Made by a program: the position numbers and the translations under genes | In this document: in pieces, positions 47,968 through 62,216 of the stretch | How the letters are laid out: every line of letters starts with the position of its first letter | Numbering within the stretch: position 1 is the first letter of the stretch | Assembly: GCF_001278805.1 (NCBI RefSeq) | Contig: NZ_CP012602.1 | Span: forward strand, 351,001-415,000 | From: Bacillus sp. FJAT-18017 | GTDB lineage: Bacteria; Bacillota; Bacilli; Bacillales; Cytobacillaceae | DNA length: 64,000 bases | Direction of reading: 5' to 3' | Notes under the pieces: model-generated | What the model saw: the letters and a program-made list of their open reading frames with translations, nothing else | Database searches by the model: none | What the model was told of the DNA's origin: nothing

Positions 47968-48135
47968 TACGTTCCCCCTGTGGTGTATTTTCTCTGTCTT
48001 TTCCATTTTAAAGGAAGCGAAGCCATCTGTAATGGGAACATAGTCGCAAAAAGTATGGCAGTTTTTGGAGAAAAGTGTATTTCGCATACTTTTCATAACT
48101 CCGTCAAACCCTATTAAAACAAAGGAGGGTATTGT

Positions 48136-50370
48136 ATGCGGAAATTAACAGTTGCTATGTTTTTAATCTTATTGCTGTGTGGGGTCCAAAAAAGTGAGGC
48201 GTCCGTATCAGTGCCTCCACTTCCTGAAGAAGATCCGAAAGCTATCGAGTCGGGAATAATTATTATGAAGGAAAAGGCAACCGAGGATGAAATCCGCAGA
48301 CTTCTAAAGAGATACCCAAGTGTAAAACTCCGTTATCTATTTTCAGAATCAATTTATGGATTTTCTCTAGAAGGTAATCATGGAGAAATTTTGAAGTTGG
48401 AAAAAGAAGCATGGGTTGAGACTTTTTCACCTATTAAAACGTATAAAAGTGAAACTCTCACAAAAGAGCAAAATCGGACTAACTCAATAGATAAAGATTA
48501 TTCAGTGAGCGGCTACCCACTGTTAATTAACACCCAGCAACGGTTGACGGGAAGAGGGGTTAGTGTTGGGGTTATCGATACCGGAATTGATTATACTCAT
48601 CCCGATTTAAGAAGAAATTATCGAGGCGGCTGGGACTTCGTTGATCATGATGATGATCCTATGGAGACAATAGGAAAATCCAGCAAATCAACCTTACACG
48701 GGACGCATGTAGCAGGAATCATTGCGGCAAATGGAAAAATGCGCGGTATAGCACCGGATGCTGGGCTCAGAGCGTACCGAGCCCTAGGTCCGGGTGGGAC
48801 AGGCACTTCTGAACTTGTATTGGCCGCGATTGACCAAGCTATTAAGGATAAGGTGGATATTCTAAATCTATCTTTAGGCAATGATGTAAATGGTCCTGAT
48901 CTGCCTATTTCAGTTGCTTTAAATAAGGCAGTTGAAAAAGGGGTTGTCGCGGTTGTTTCAAACGGGAATTCTGGTCCGGAGCAATGGACTGTCGGTGCGC
49001 CTGGAACATCCTCAAAGTCAATTTCTGTGGGAGCTTCCACACCTCTAATGAAAGTTCCATTTATATTAATAGAAGGAACAAACGAAAAAATAAAGTTAGA
49101 AACAATGGCTGGTTCTGAACAATGGAAATCAAGTCCTTCATTCGATTTAACAGATGGAGGCTATGGCAATGAACATGAGTTGAGACAGTCAAAAAATAAA
49201 GTTGCCCTAATCAAACGGGGAAAGTTGACCTTTGCCCAAAAAGTCCAAAATGCACTAAGAAAAGGGGCTAAGGGAGTAATTATATACAATAATGTAAAAG
49301 GCGGCTTTGCAGGCAATTTAAACTCTACTGTCCCATTCCCGGTATCATCCATTACAAAAGCTTCGGGAGAACAACTTTTAAGCCGAATAAAAGTAGGTAA
49401 GGATTCAGCCCGTATTATTTTTAAGGAGGAGAGTAACCTTATAGCGGCATTTAGCTCAAGGGGCCCTGTTACAGGAACGTGGGAAATCAAACCTGATGTA
49501 GTCGCCCCAGGGGTGGCTATTTCCAGTACAGTTCCTGGAGGATATTTGCAATTAAATGGGACAAGCATGGCCGCTCCTTATGTAGCGGGTGTATGTGCTC
49601 TCATAAAACAGGCACATCCAGAGTGGACCCCGCAAGAAATAAAAGCGGCACTCATGAATACAGCACTTCCTTTGCATCAGAAAAGCGGTAAGGATTACAA
49701 AACCTTTGAACAGGGATCCGGGCGTATTCAGCCAGAGAAGGCTGCCAGGCATGATGTGCTTGTTATGCCAGGTTCAATTACCTTTGGAAAAATGCAAAGG
49801 ACATTATGGAAATCAGCTGAAACCCGTAAGCTTACAATTAAAAATGTTGGTTCAGGACATGTTAGGGTTGCCTTTTCGATACCTCCCAGCCAGGCGGGGC
49901 TTGATTGGAAAATGCCTTTGCCCTTTGAGTTAGGGCCAGGTGAGAAGAAGGCAGTCTCAATTACGTTGCGTATTGATCCCGATGAGTTGAAAGGAAAGAT
50001 GGCTGAGGGTGCTTTTTCAATGCAAGCAGGGGACAGCAAAATCAGGGTCCCGTATATCTTTGCATTCACTGAACCAGATTACCCTCGGGTGATGGGGTTT
50101 GAATTTGCTGAGGGCGATGCCCCAGGAAACTATTTATATGAAGTGTATTTACCTGGGGGAGCGGAAGAGTTTGGGATTGCCCTTTTCAGAAAGTCGGATT
50201 ATAGATTTTCTGGATTCCTTGATTATGGGAGAAGAATTGAAAGAGGGTATAGGAAACGGAATATTGTACAGGAAAACCTGCCCGATCCTGGGCTATATAT
50301 CGCAAAAATATTTGCCAGGAAAGCAGGAAAAGAGGATATGGTGGAAACTATTATTCAGATTGAACCATGA
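48136..50370 (+). CDS. Secreted subtilisin-like serine protease (Vpr-like)
   Basis: A 744-residue S8 peptidase. Signal peptide (MRKLTVAMFLILLLCG), an I9-type propeptide (about 25-100), catalytic domain with Asp in VGVIDTGIDYTHPD, His in HGTHVAGIIAANG and Ser in NGTSMAAPYVAGV. A PA domain is inserted between the His and Ser motifs (KVALIKRGKLTFAQKVQNA, GAKGVIIYNN). The C-terminal 200 residues form beta-rich modules, as in Vpr. No cell-wall anchor, so secreted free. Ribosome binding site AAAGGAGGG. Likely a minor extracellular protease for peptide nutrition. Confidence 0.92.
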   Translation: MRKLTVAMFLILLLCGVQKSEASVSVPPLPEEDPKAIESGIIIMKEKATEDEIRRLLKRYPSVKLRYLFSESIYGFSLEGNHGEILKLEKEAWVETFSPIKTYKSETLTKEQNRTNSIDKDYSVSGYPLLINTQQRLTGRGVSVGVIDTGIDYTHPDLRRNYRGGWDFVDHDDDPMETIGKSSKSTLHGTHVAGIIAANGKMRGIAPDAGLRAYRALGPGGTGTSELVLAAIDQAIKDKVDILNLSLGNDVNGPDLPISVALNKAVEKGVVAVVSNGNSGPEQWTVGAPGTSSKSISVGASTPLMKVPFILIEGTNEKIKLETMAGSEQWKSSPSFDLTDGGYGNEHELRQSKNKVALIKRGKLTFAQKVQNALRKGAKGVIIYNNVKGGFAGNLNSTVPFPVSSITKASGEQLLSRIKVGKDSARIIFKEESNLIAAFSSRGPVTGTWEIKPDVVAPGVAISSTVPGGYLQLNGTSMAAPYVAGVCALIKQAHPEWTPQEIKAALMNTALPLHQKSGKDYKTFEQGSGRIQPEKAARHDVLVMPGSITFGKMQRTLWKSAETRKLTIKNVGSGHVRVAFSIPPSQAGLDWKMPLPFELGPGEKKAVSITLRIDPDELKGKMAEGAFSMQAGDSKIRVPYIFAFTEPDYPRVMGFEFAEGDAPGNYLYEVYLPGGAEEFGIALFRKSDYRFSGFLDYGRRIERGYRKRNIVQENLPDPGLYIAKIFARKAGKEDMVETIIQIEP

Positions 50371-50624
50371 AAAGAAAATAACGAGGAGTGGGAGTTCGGT
50401 AAGTGAAATAAGTTTGCATACATTACGGAAAGTGAAATTCACTCCTCTTAGGTGGCTTCCTATATAATGGTATACAGTCCCTGATATTTTCAATTGTCGA
50501 AAAAATAGGCAGCCTTGAATCAAAAATGATATAATACAAATATAAACAATTCACACACAGTGCAAATATAATAGAGATAGTCTATCAAGCTATTTTTACA
50601 ATTATACCCGCTTTTTGGGAAAGT

Positions 50625-50642
50625 TTGTGAATCTATTCACCA
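50625..50642. promoter_or_regulatory. Rex-like (NADH-sensing) operator
   Basis: TTGTGAATCTATTCACCA matches the Rex box TTGTGAA-N4-TTCACAA at 13 of 14 half-site bases. It ends eight bases before the -35 of the atp promoter. Rex controls the atp operon in Streptomyces and respiratory genes in Bacillus; control of this operon is inferred. Confidence 0.6.
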
Positions 50643-50650
50643 CAAATGAA

Positions 50651-50679
50651 TTGACATCGACAAAGTGCTATTGTATGCT
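50651..50679 (+). promoter_or_regulatory. Sigma-A promoter of the atp operon
   Basis: Perfect TTGACA (50651-50656) and TATGCT (50674-50679), spacing 17. Transcription would start near 50686. Confidence 0.8.
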
Positions 50680-50803
50680 AACAAAGGGCATGAATGATAG
50701 GGTTTTCATAAAATTCCTGCAACAATGTTCCATCTATACAGGATTCTTCTATACATAACCTCTTTTGCCCGTTTCACATTCTCTGAAGAGAGGATGCGAT
50801 AAA

Positions 50804-51025
50804 ATGCGTCGTGACGAACGCCACCCTTTTAAGGCAATGGCACTAATGTCGGCAATCCTCTCCCAGCTAGTCGGCTCAATCCTGTTTGGCATATTTGCCG
50901 GAAGATGGCTGGACGGCAAGGCCGATACGGAACCCCTTTTCTTAATTATTGGGCTGTTCATTGGATTGACAATGGGTGTCTATGCCATGCTTCGCCTCAT
51001 AAATCATTATTATTCAGGAGACTAA
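50804..51025 (+). CDS. atpZ: AtpZ/AtpI family protein
   Basis: A 73-residue protein with two membrane helices (ALMSAILSQLVGSILFGIFA and FLIIGLFIGLTMGVYAMLRL). It fits the AtpZ family at the head of some Bacillus atp operons, which with AtpI may form a magnesium/calcium channel for the synthase or aid rotor assembly. ATG at 50804 follows GAGAGGATG; upstream in-frame codons are less likely. Eight bases separate it from atpI. Confidence 0.85.
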   Translation: MRRDERHPFKAMALMSAILSQLVGSILFGIFAGRWLDGKADTEPLFLIIGLFIGLTMGVYAMLRLINHYYSGD

Positions 51026-51032
51026 TACAAAC

Positions 51033-51404
51033 ATGTCCGATATAGGGACCATTTATTCCCGGATTCGAAGATACATATTTTTTTTACTATCGATTTATTT
51101 CCTCGGCTGGGGATTTACTGACTTTCCGCATATATTCGGCGGTCTTATATTAGGTACCTCATTAAGCATGTTCAACCTATGGTTGATGGTGAGGAAAATG
51201 GGGCAATTTGGTGAAGCTGTGGCTCAGGGTAGAAGGGTCCGTTCCTTGGGTTCTATGTCAAGAATGGCAACCGGAGCCCTGGCAGTCATCATATCTATGA
51301 GATATCCAGACCAGTTTCATATTATTAGTGTTGTTTTGGGATTAATGACATCCTATATTGTCATTATGATAGATTTTCTTAAAGAAACATTTTTGCGTAA
51401 TTAG
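51033..51404 (+). CDS. atpI: ATP synthase subunit I
   Basis: A 123-residue membrane protein with four helices, known to help assembly of the c-ring. The pattern FGGLILGTSLSMFNLWLM and GALAVIISMRYPDQFHIISV fits the family. It starts at the ATG eight bases after atpZ. Confidence 0.88.
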   Translation: MSDIGTIYSRIRRYIFFLLSIYFLGWGFTDFPHIFGGLILGTSLSMFNLWLMVRKMGQFGEAVAQGRRVRSLGSMSRMATGALAVIISMRYPDQFHIISVVLGLMTSYIVIMIDFLKETFLRN

Positions 51405-51426
51405 CTTGAGCAGAGAAGCGAGGTGA

Positions 51427-52146
<720 letters not shown>

Positions 52147-52215
52147 TATATACCCGTCCACTTTTTTGGGCGAACAAAACCAACAATTTACCTTACACTA
52201 AGGAGGAACTTTTAA

Positions 52216-52428
<213 letters not shown>

Positions 52429-52446
52429 AGCTATCCAATGTTCAAT

Positions 52447-52499
52447 AATGGCGAAGATCATTCCATAATGAACCTTCGCCATTGCTTTATGCCCTTATT
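52447..52499 (+). other. Hairpin in the atpE-atpF spacer
   Basis: A perfect 10-bp stem AATGGCGAAG (52447-52456) / CTTCGCCATT (52474-52483) with a 17-base loop, then T-rich sequence. It lies within the operon and may be a partial terminator or an mRNA end that favours c-subunit production. The rest of the 277-base spacer shows no gene. Confidence 0.6.
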
Positions 52500-52645
52500 T
52501 TTGAAGGTAAGCTCCGGCTTTCCTTCCTTTAAAGGGCCAGTATATTTTGGTTAATAGTAAGTAATGGATTCTTTTTGCTTTTTTATGCAGAAAAACTAGT
52601 TTGCCAAATACGTGCGAATACAGTTCTATCAAAAAAGGCAAATAG

Positions 52646-53772
<1,127 letters not shown>

Positions 53773-53780
53773 ATTTGTAG

Positions 53781-55304
<1,524 letters not shown>

Positions 55305-55305
55305 T

Positions 55306-55485
55306 ATGAAGTGCGGAAGCGGCCGTTTAGCGCCGTATGGCCTGGAGGGCCTCGACAGGAGATAAAGGAAACACGAAGAGCCCTAAAGGGCGATTCGATG
55401 TTGACTTATCGTACTGAGGGGACCCGAAGGACACGAGGCGCTGGCCGCTGCAGCCGGACAATGAAGTGCGGAAGCGGCCGTTTAG
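55306..55485. repeat. Family-1 repeat inserted between atpA and atpG, with 25-bp direct repeat
   Basis: ATGAAGTGCGGAAGCGGCCG plus TTTAG is found exactly at 55306-55330 and 55461-55485. Between them lie GATAAAGGAAACACGA, CGATTCGATGTTGACTTATC, TGAGGGGAC and an inverted end (AGCGGCC..AGCGCC / GGCGCT..GGCCGCT). The element shares blocks with the copy near 21494. It starts two bases after the atpA stop. Confidence 0.85.
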
Positions 55486-55525
55486 GCCATGCATTTTAAT
55501 TATTATTCTCCAACACAAAAAGGCC

Positions 55526-55543
55526 CGGGGGAGTATGCCCCCG
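55526..55543. other. GC hairpin before atpG
   Basis: CGGGGG / CCCCCG with a six-base loop, between the repeat and the atpG ribosome binding site. Not followed by T residues, so not a terminator; may affect mRNA stability. Confidence 0.55.
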
Positions 55544-55556
55544 CGCCGAACTTTGA

Positions 55557-56435
<879 letters not shown>

Positions 56436-56479
56436 ATAAAGGTTTTCTTCCTCTATTGGGAAGGATGTAATAGGCCGGG

Positions 56480-56516
56480 TAGTGATGCGGGGTTTCCCCG
56501 CCGTTCTCCCGCCTTT
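56480..56516 (+). other. Hairpin in the atpG-atpD spacer
   Basis: GCGGGG-TTT-CCCCGC (56487-56501) followed at 12 bases by CTTTTT. Within a 221-base spacer without a gene. Possible attenuator or mRNA-processing element. Confidence 0.5.
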
Positions 56517-56626
56517 TTAAAGCGCCTGGAATGAAACTTTAATTCCGGCTTTCGGATTATCGCAAATAGGAAAGTATCAGTTCGTACTTTTCTAACGCAA
56601 AAGAAAAACGAGGGCTAAACAGCTAG

Positions 56627-58078
<1,452 letters not shown>

Positions 58079-58094
58079 CCAGCCAGGAGGGTGA

Positions 58095-58505
<411 letters not shown>

Positions 58506-58517
58506 GAGTAGATAACG

Positions 58518-58571
58518 AAGGCTGATTACAGAGTCGTCCAAAAGCGGCGGCTTCTGTAATCAGCCTTTTTT
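58518..58571 (+). terminator. Intrinsic terminator of the atp operon
   Basis: AAGGCTGATTACAGA / TCTGTAATCAGCCTT, a 15-bp perfect stem with a loop of about 20 bases, then six T. Confidence 0.93.
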
Positions 58572-58742
58572 AGCTTCGCAAAAATTTTATTATTTATATG
58601 GGAATTTAGGTAATGGTAAAAAATAGTTTATTTGTATTATTTTTTCTAAAATGGTTTATTCATGAGTTTGGCCGGGTATCTCAAATATTGTAACAAATAA
58701 GACAACAGGAGCAACTCCATAAAACTTATCCCAATACATTTT

Positions 58743-58829
58743 GAAAAAGGCAAACCATCTGAAAGGATGGGGCGCAAAGCCTAGGAACCTGTAATCAGTA
58801 ACTTGATCATGGTCGTCCAGCTGCCAGGA
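58743..58829 (+). ncRNA. Cyclic di-GMP-I riboswitch (GEMM-I), first copy
   Basis: Core GGCAAACC (58749), P2 arm closed by a GAAA tetraloop (CATCTGAAAGGATG), then GGGCGCAAAGCC (58770) and a second helix ending with GGTCGTCCAGCTGCC. These match the GEMM-I consensus for binding c-di-GMP. The last bases of the aptamer (CAGCTGCC) also form the left arm of the terminator that follows, so ligand binding would favour readthrough (an ON switch); that direction is inferred. It heads the transcript of the LPXTG protein. Confidence 0.9.
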
Positions 58830-58857
58830 CTCATTTCTGGCAGCTTTTTGTTGTTTT
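58819..58857 (+). terminator. Riboswitch expression platform terminator
   Basis: AGCTGCCAG (58819-58827) / CTGGCAGCT (58837-58845) with a nine-base loop, then TTTTTGTTGTTTTT. Its left arm overlaps the aptamer 3' end. Confidence 0.88.
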
Positions 58858-58974
58858 TAATAGGTCCATAATGGCTAATGCCATTTGGAATAATGAACAT
58901 TCTGGGGGAGGTGTCTCAAAATTAGACTGAATATTCGGAATATAACTAAAGAATAAAGAAAGAGGGGACTGTCT

Positions 58975-61263
58975 TTGAAAAGAAAAACATATAAAATCAC
59001 ATCACTACTTTTCTTAGTATTGCTTATGATTTTTAACCTACTTCCAAATGGGGCAGCTTCAGCCAACAATAAAAATAATGGAGGAGCTGCGCAGCCTAAG
59101 GAAGGTTATGAAATGTTTAAGGTCGATTCAGAGTCCTGGAAGGATGGTGTTTATAAGCATCATGGGGGAAACCTGGAACTCAATTTGAAGTTTGAAAAAA
59201 ATGGAAAGAAAAAGGAAGCTAAAGCGGTATCTTGGACCTCCAACATTCCTGTTTACTTTGTGTATGTAAAAGGAGGAAGAGGCGGCATAGAAACTCCATA
59301 TCCAGAAGGGGCAACATCAGGGAAAGGCTTAACTGCACCGAATAATAAAGGAATTAGCCATATTGCTTTTTATTATAAAAATATTGATCCTCCAAAAGGG
59401 GAGGAAGGCCCTCCGGAAGAAGGAACAACCCCACCGGGTGATGGAGAGAAACCGCCAGGAAAAGGAGATAATCCTCCGGAAGGCAGCAACCCTCCGGGCG
59501 AAGGAGATAATCCACCGGGCGACAGCAACCCTCCTGGGGATGGAGATAATCTACCTGGGAATGGAGGGGACAACGGAAACAGCAAAACTAATAAATATAA
59601 AGTCAACTTAATCAAGGGTTGTATGCCATTGGCGGACCATGCTTTCTTCATCCTGACAGATGGGAAAAAAATAATACTAGATAAGTATATTATTACTTTA
59701 AAGGATGTTGAAACAAAGGATATTGATAAGGTTGGGGTTGTCCTAAAAAGCGGGACAGTGCTTGTATTTGAAAGGGAAGACGTTTTAGTAGACTCCCCTA
59801 AAAATGAAAATGGAACAGTTGTATTCAAGATTGACTGTAAAGAAGCAACCCCTCCAGAAAGCGGTGAAAACCCTCCTGTTGAAAAGGACAAGCCAGCCAA
59901 ATTCAAAGTGAATTTTATTAAAGGCTGCATGCCACTTGTTAATTATGCCTTCTTCATTCTTAACGATGGCACTAGAATCAACCTTGAAAAGAACGTAATT
60001 GAACTTGAGGATATAACTCTTGATGATATCGACAAGGTGGGTGTTGTCCTAAAGGATGGTAAAGAACTTATTTTTGAGAAAGAGGAAGTAGTAGTCGAAT
60101 CTCCCAAAAACAAAAACGGGACAATTGTTTTTAAAATAGAGTGTAAGTCGGATGAACCCCCTACCGAAAAGCCTGAAGCAACCAAAATTAAGTTGGTTCT
60201 GAGAGATTGTTTTGGAATAGTAGATAAGGCGTGGCTCATTTTAGCAGACAATAAAGAAGTGGAGTTTCCTTCGTTCACCGGTATCCTTAAGCTCGAGGGC
60301 ATCGACAATGGAGACCTCAAGGGTATTAAAGTGAAAGTAGGCGAAGAGTTAATAACCTACTTGCTTTCAGACCAAAACGTTAAGGTAAAGGTTAAGGAAA
60401 ACGGCATGATTGTTATTACGATTGACTGTCCAAAAGCACCCCCAGTCGAGCAGCCTGAACGAATAAAAGTGGAGCTGATTATTAATGATTGTATCGGGAT
60501 GGTGGACAAAGCATGGCTGCTGCTAGCTGATGGCAGGGAGTTGGAATATACTTCCCTGATGGATTTGGTAATGCAATTGGAAAAAATAAGCTTAGATGTT
60601 ATTAAGGGTGTGAAAGTGAAGGCGGCAGATAAGATAAAAACATACCTCCTATCAGATCCAAATGTGACGGAAGAAGTAAAGGATAACGGAACCATAGTTA
60701 TCAAGGTGGACTGTGAGACCGAACAGCCACCGATTGAGGAGCCAGTAGAATTGAATGTTGAAGTTATTCTTGGAAACTGTATTGGTTTGATTGAGAAGGC
60801 AGCTCTCCTTTTGAAAGACGGAGGAACAGTAGACTTTAATGTTGATGGAGACTTGCAGACTTTGCTTCTTAAACTAAAAGATATCGAAAAAGAGGATGTA
60901 GAAGGACTGATGGTAACAATTGAAGGAGAACACTACACCATCCTTCTCTCGGAACTGAATGAATCAGAATTAGTCTTTAACGGAAATAAAATAACAATCA
61001 AGCTAAAATGTGATGAGCCAGATGACGGTGGCGGTGTGATAATTGAAGAACCTGCAGTGCCAGGCGGCCCGGTATCACCAAGTGTTCCATCAGAAGGGCT
61101 GATCATTTCGGATGACAACCCTCAAGGTGGAGTAGGAGGAGTTGGCGGGGAATTGCCGCAAACCGGTGAGAATAGTTCAATTGGCTTTTACCTGGCTGGG
61201 TTACTCCTTTGCCTTACAGGAGGAGGAATGCTCCGAACTTTGAGGAGGAATCCTGCAAAATAG
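58975..61263 (+). CDS. LPXTG cell-wall-anchored surface protein with five two-cysteine repeats
   Basis: A 762-residue surface protein. Signal peptide (1-30), an N-terminal domain (about 41-138; SNIPVYFVYVKGGRGG and ISHIAFYYKN, a pattern common in Gram-positive wall proteins), a Pro/Gly linker (139-203; PPGDG, DNPPG units), then five repeats of about 95 residues. Each has one Cys near its start and one near its end: C216/C288, C318/C390, C412/C485, C506/C580, C602/C679. Sorting signal LPQTG (727-731), membrane helix, RTLRRNPAK tail. TTG start after GAGGGGA. Ligand unknown; adhesin or biofilm role is inferred from c-di-GMP control and the wall anchor. Confidence 0.9.
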   Translation: MKRKTYKITSLLFLVLLMIFNLLPNGAASANNKNNGGAAQPKEGYEMFKVDSESWKDGVYKHHGGNLELNLKFEKNGKKKEAKAVSWTSNIPVYFVYVKGGRGGIETPYPEGATSGKGLTAPNNKGISHIAFYYKNIDPPKGEEGPPEEGTTPPGDGEKPPGKGDNPPEGSNPPGEGDNPPGDSNPPGDGDNLPGNGGDNGNSKTNKYKVNLIKGCMPLADHAFFILTDGKKIILDKYIITLKDVETKDIDKVGVVLKSGTVLVFEREDVLVDSPKNENGTVVFKIDCKEATPPESGENPPVEKDKPAKFKVNFIKGCMPLVNYAFFILNDGTRINLEKNVIELEDITLDDIDKVGVVLKDGKELIFEKEEVVVESPKNKNGTIVFKIECKSDEPPTEKPEATKIKLVLRDCFGIVDKAWLILADNKEVEFPSFTGILKLEGIDNGDLKGIKVKVGEELITYLLSDQNVKVKVKENGMIVITIDCPKAPPVEQPERIKVELIINDCIGMVDKAWLLLADGRELEYTSLMDLVMQLEKISLDVIKGVKVKAADKIKTYLLSDPNVTEEVKDNGTIVIKVDCETEQPPIEEPVELNVEVILGNCIGLIEKAALLLKDGGTVDFNVDGDLQTLLLKLKDIEKEDVEGLMVTIEGEHYTILLSELNESELVFNGNKITIKLKCDEPDDGGGVIIEEPAVPGGPVSPSVPSEGLIISDDNPQGGVGGVGGELPQTGENSSIGFYLAGLLLCLTGGGMLRTLRRNPAK

Positions 61264-61272
61264 GTGTATGTA

Positions 61273-61300
61273 GAGGGAGAACTGTTTCTCCCTCTTTTTA
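61273..61300 (+). terminator. Intrinsic terminator between the surface protein and sortase genes
   Basis: GAGGGAGAA / TTCTCCCTC, a perfect nine-bp stem with a four-base loop and five T. Sortase expression therefore needs readthrough or a promoter not seen here. Confidence 0.9.
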
Positions 61301-61331
61301 TTAAGTAATAGATTGAAATGAGGGAAGAATG

Positions 61332-62018
61332 ATGAAAAGAGCATTGGCATTCCTTTTGATTTTCTCAGGCCTGACAATAATCTGCTACCCCTCTGGAAAA
61401 AACCTGTACATCGATTATCTTCAACAAAAGATGATACGAGATTGGGAAAATGGAGAGAATGGTTTTCTGGAAGCGAAGGAGGCAATAAACAGCTTTAGCC
61501 AGCTTACTGATATCTTCTCGGAGGCATTGACGGAAGCCCCTGCTCTAGCAGCGGATACATCGGCTCAGGAGCAATCTGTGCAATCGGATAAGAAAACTGA
61601 AAAGAAAGCTGAAGCGGAAAAACCACAAATATTGGGGACGATAGAAATTGAGAAAATAGGTGTCAGGCTCCCTATCCTTAAAGGTGCCTCCCGGGAAAAT
61701 ATGAAGTATGGAGCCGGTCATCTCACGGGGACTGACTATCCCGGGGAGATAGGGAATGCCGCAATTGCCGCTCATAGAAGCAGGACCTTCGGCAGGATGT
61801 TCAACAGACTTGGAGAGCTGGAGGAAGATGACACAATAGTAATCAAGGACCGGAATCAGACATTCAAGTATACTATTTTCAATACCTCCATCGTTTCTCC
61901 GGATGATACATCTGTCTTAAAGAGAAATGGTGAAGACCAATTATTGACCTTGATTACCTGTGATCCAGTTGACAAAGCTACTCACCGATTGATTATCCAT
62001 GCAAGGCTGGTTCCTTAA
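61332..62018 (+). CDS. Class D sortase
   Basis: A 228-residue membrane-bound transpeptidase that joins LPXTG proteins to the wall. N-terminal membrane anchor (about 4-20), a low-complexity Glu/Lys/Ala linker (65-97), then the sortase barrel with the catalytic triad His148 (IAAHRS), Cys210 (LITCDP) and Arg219 (HRLIIHA). The length and the motif TLITCDP fit class D. I take the second ATG (61332), six bases after AGGGA. It lies 68 bases after a gene for an LPQTG protein, its likely substrate. Confidence 0.92.
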   Translation: MKRALAFLLIFSGLTIICYPSGKNLYIDYLQQKMIRDWENGENGFLEAKEAINSFSQLTDIFSEALTEAPALAADTSAQEQSVQSDKKTEKKAEAEKPQILGTIEIEKIGVRLPILKGASRENMKYGAGHLTGTDYPGEIGNAAIAAHRSRTFGRMFNRLGELEEDDTIVIKDRNQTFKYTIFNTSIVSPDDTSVLKRNGEDQLLTLITCDPVDKATHRLIIHARLVP

Positions 62019-62083
62019 GTCGACAACCTTTTCAATCTGGGAAATTATTCAAGAAAATTGTAGATATATGGTGTTTGCTCAGT

Positions 62084-62089
62084 TATAAT
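62084..62089 (+). promoter_or_regulatory. Candidate -10 for the second riboswitch transcript
   Basis: TATAAT at 62084-62089, about 30 bases before the second aptamer. TTGTAG lies 20 bases upstream, too far for a good -35. Confidence 0.35.
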
Positions 62090-62115
62090 AATAGACAAAG
62101 AGAATAGAATGACTC

Positions 62116-62201
62116 TTTTACGAAACGGCAAACCTGCTGAAAAGCAGGGACGCAAAGCTATAGGGCCTTCACCGGAATTAAGGATAGGCAGCCTGGCTAC
62201 C
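62116..62201 (+). ncRNA. Cyclic di-GMP-I riboswitch (GEMM-I), second copy
   Basis: GGCAAACC (62127), CTGCTGAAAAGCAG with a GAAA loop, GGGACGCAAAGC (62147), and the distal helix ending GGCAGCCTGGCTACCG. No terminator follows; the aptamer ends one base before the ribosome binding site AAAGGAGAG (62203-62211), which points to control at translation. It lies directly before the transglutaminase-like gene. Confidence 0.9.
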
Positions 62202-62216
62202 GAAAGGAGAGTTTTT

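Larger units (their letters stand above)
50371..50803. other. Control region upstream of the atp operon
   Basis: No gene. AT-rich sequence after the protease, then a Rex-like dyad, the atp promoter and a leader of about 118 bases. Confidence 0.6.

Noticed and set aside
55311..55499. 62-codon open frame between atpA and atpG
   Set aside because: It reads through the family-1 repeat and its direct repeats; no ribosome binding site.
59373..59930. 185-codon minus-strand frame rich in Pro, Gly and Ser
   Set aside because: Antisense of the Pro/Gly linker and first repeat of the surface protein.
62109..62216. N-terminal extension of the transglutaminase-like protein from an upstream ATG
   Set aside because: The codons lie in the GEMM-I aptamer; the TTG at 62217 has a strong ribosome binding site and opens a proper signal peptide.
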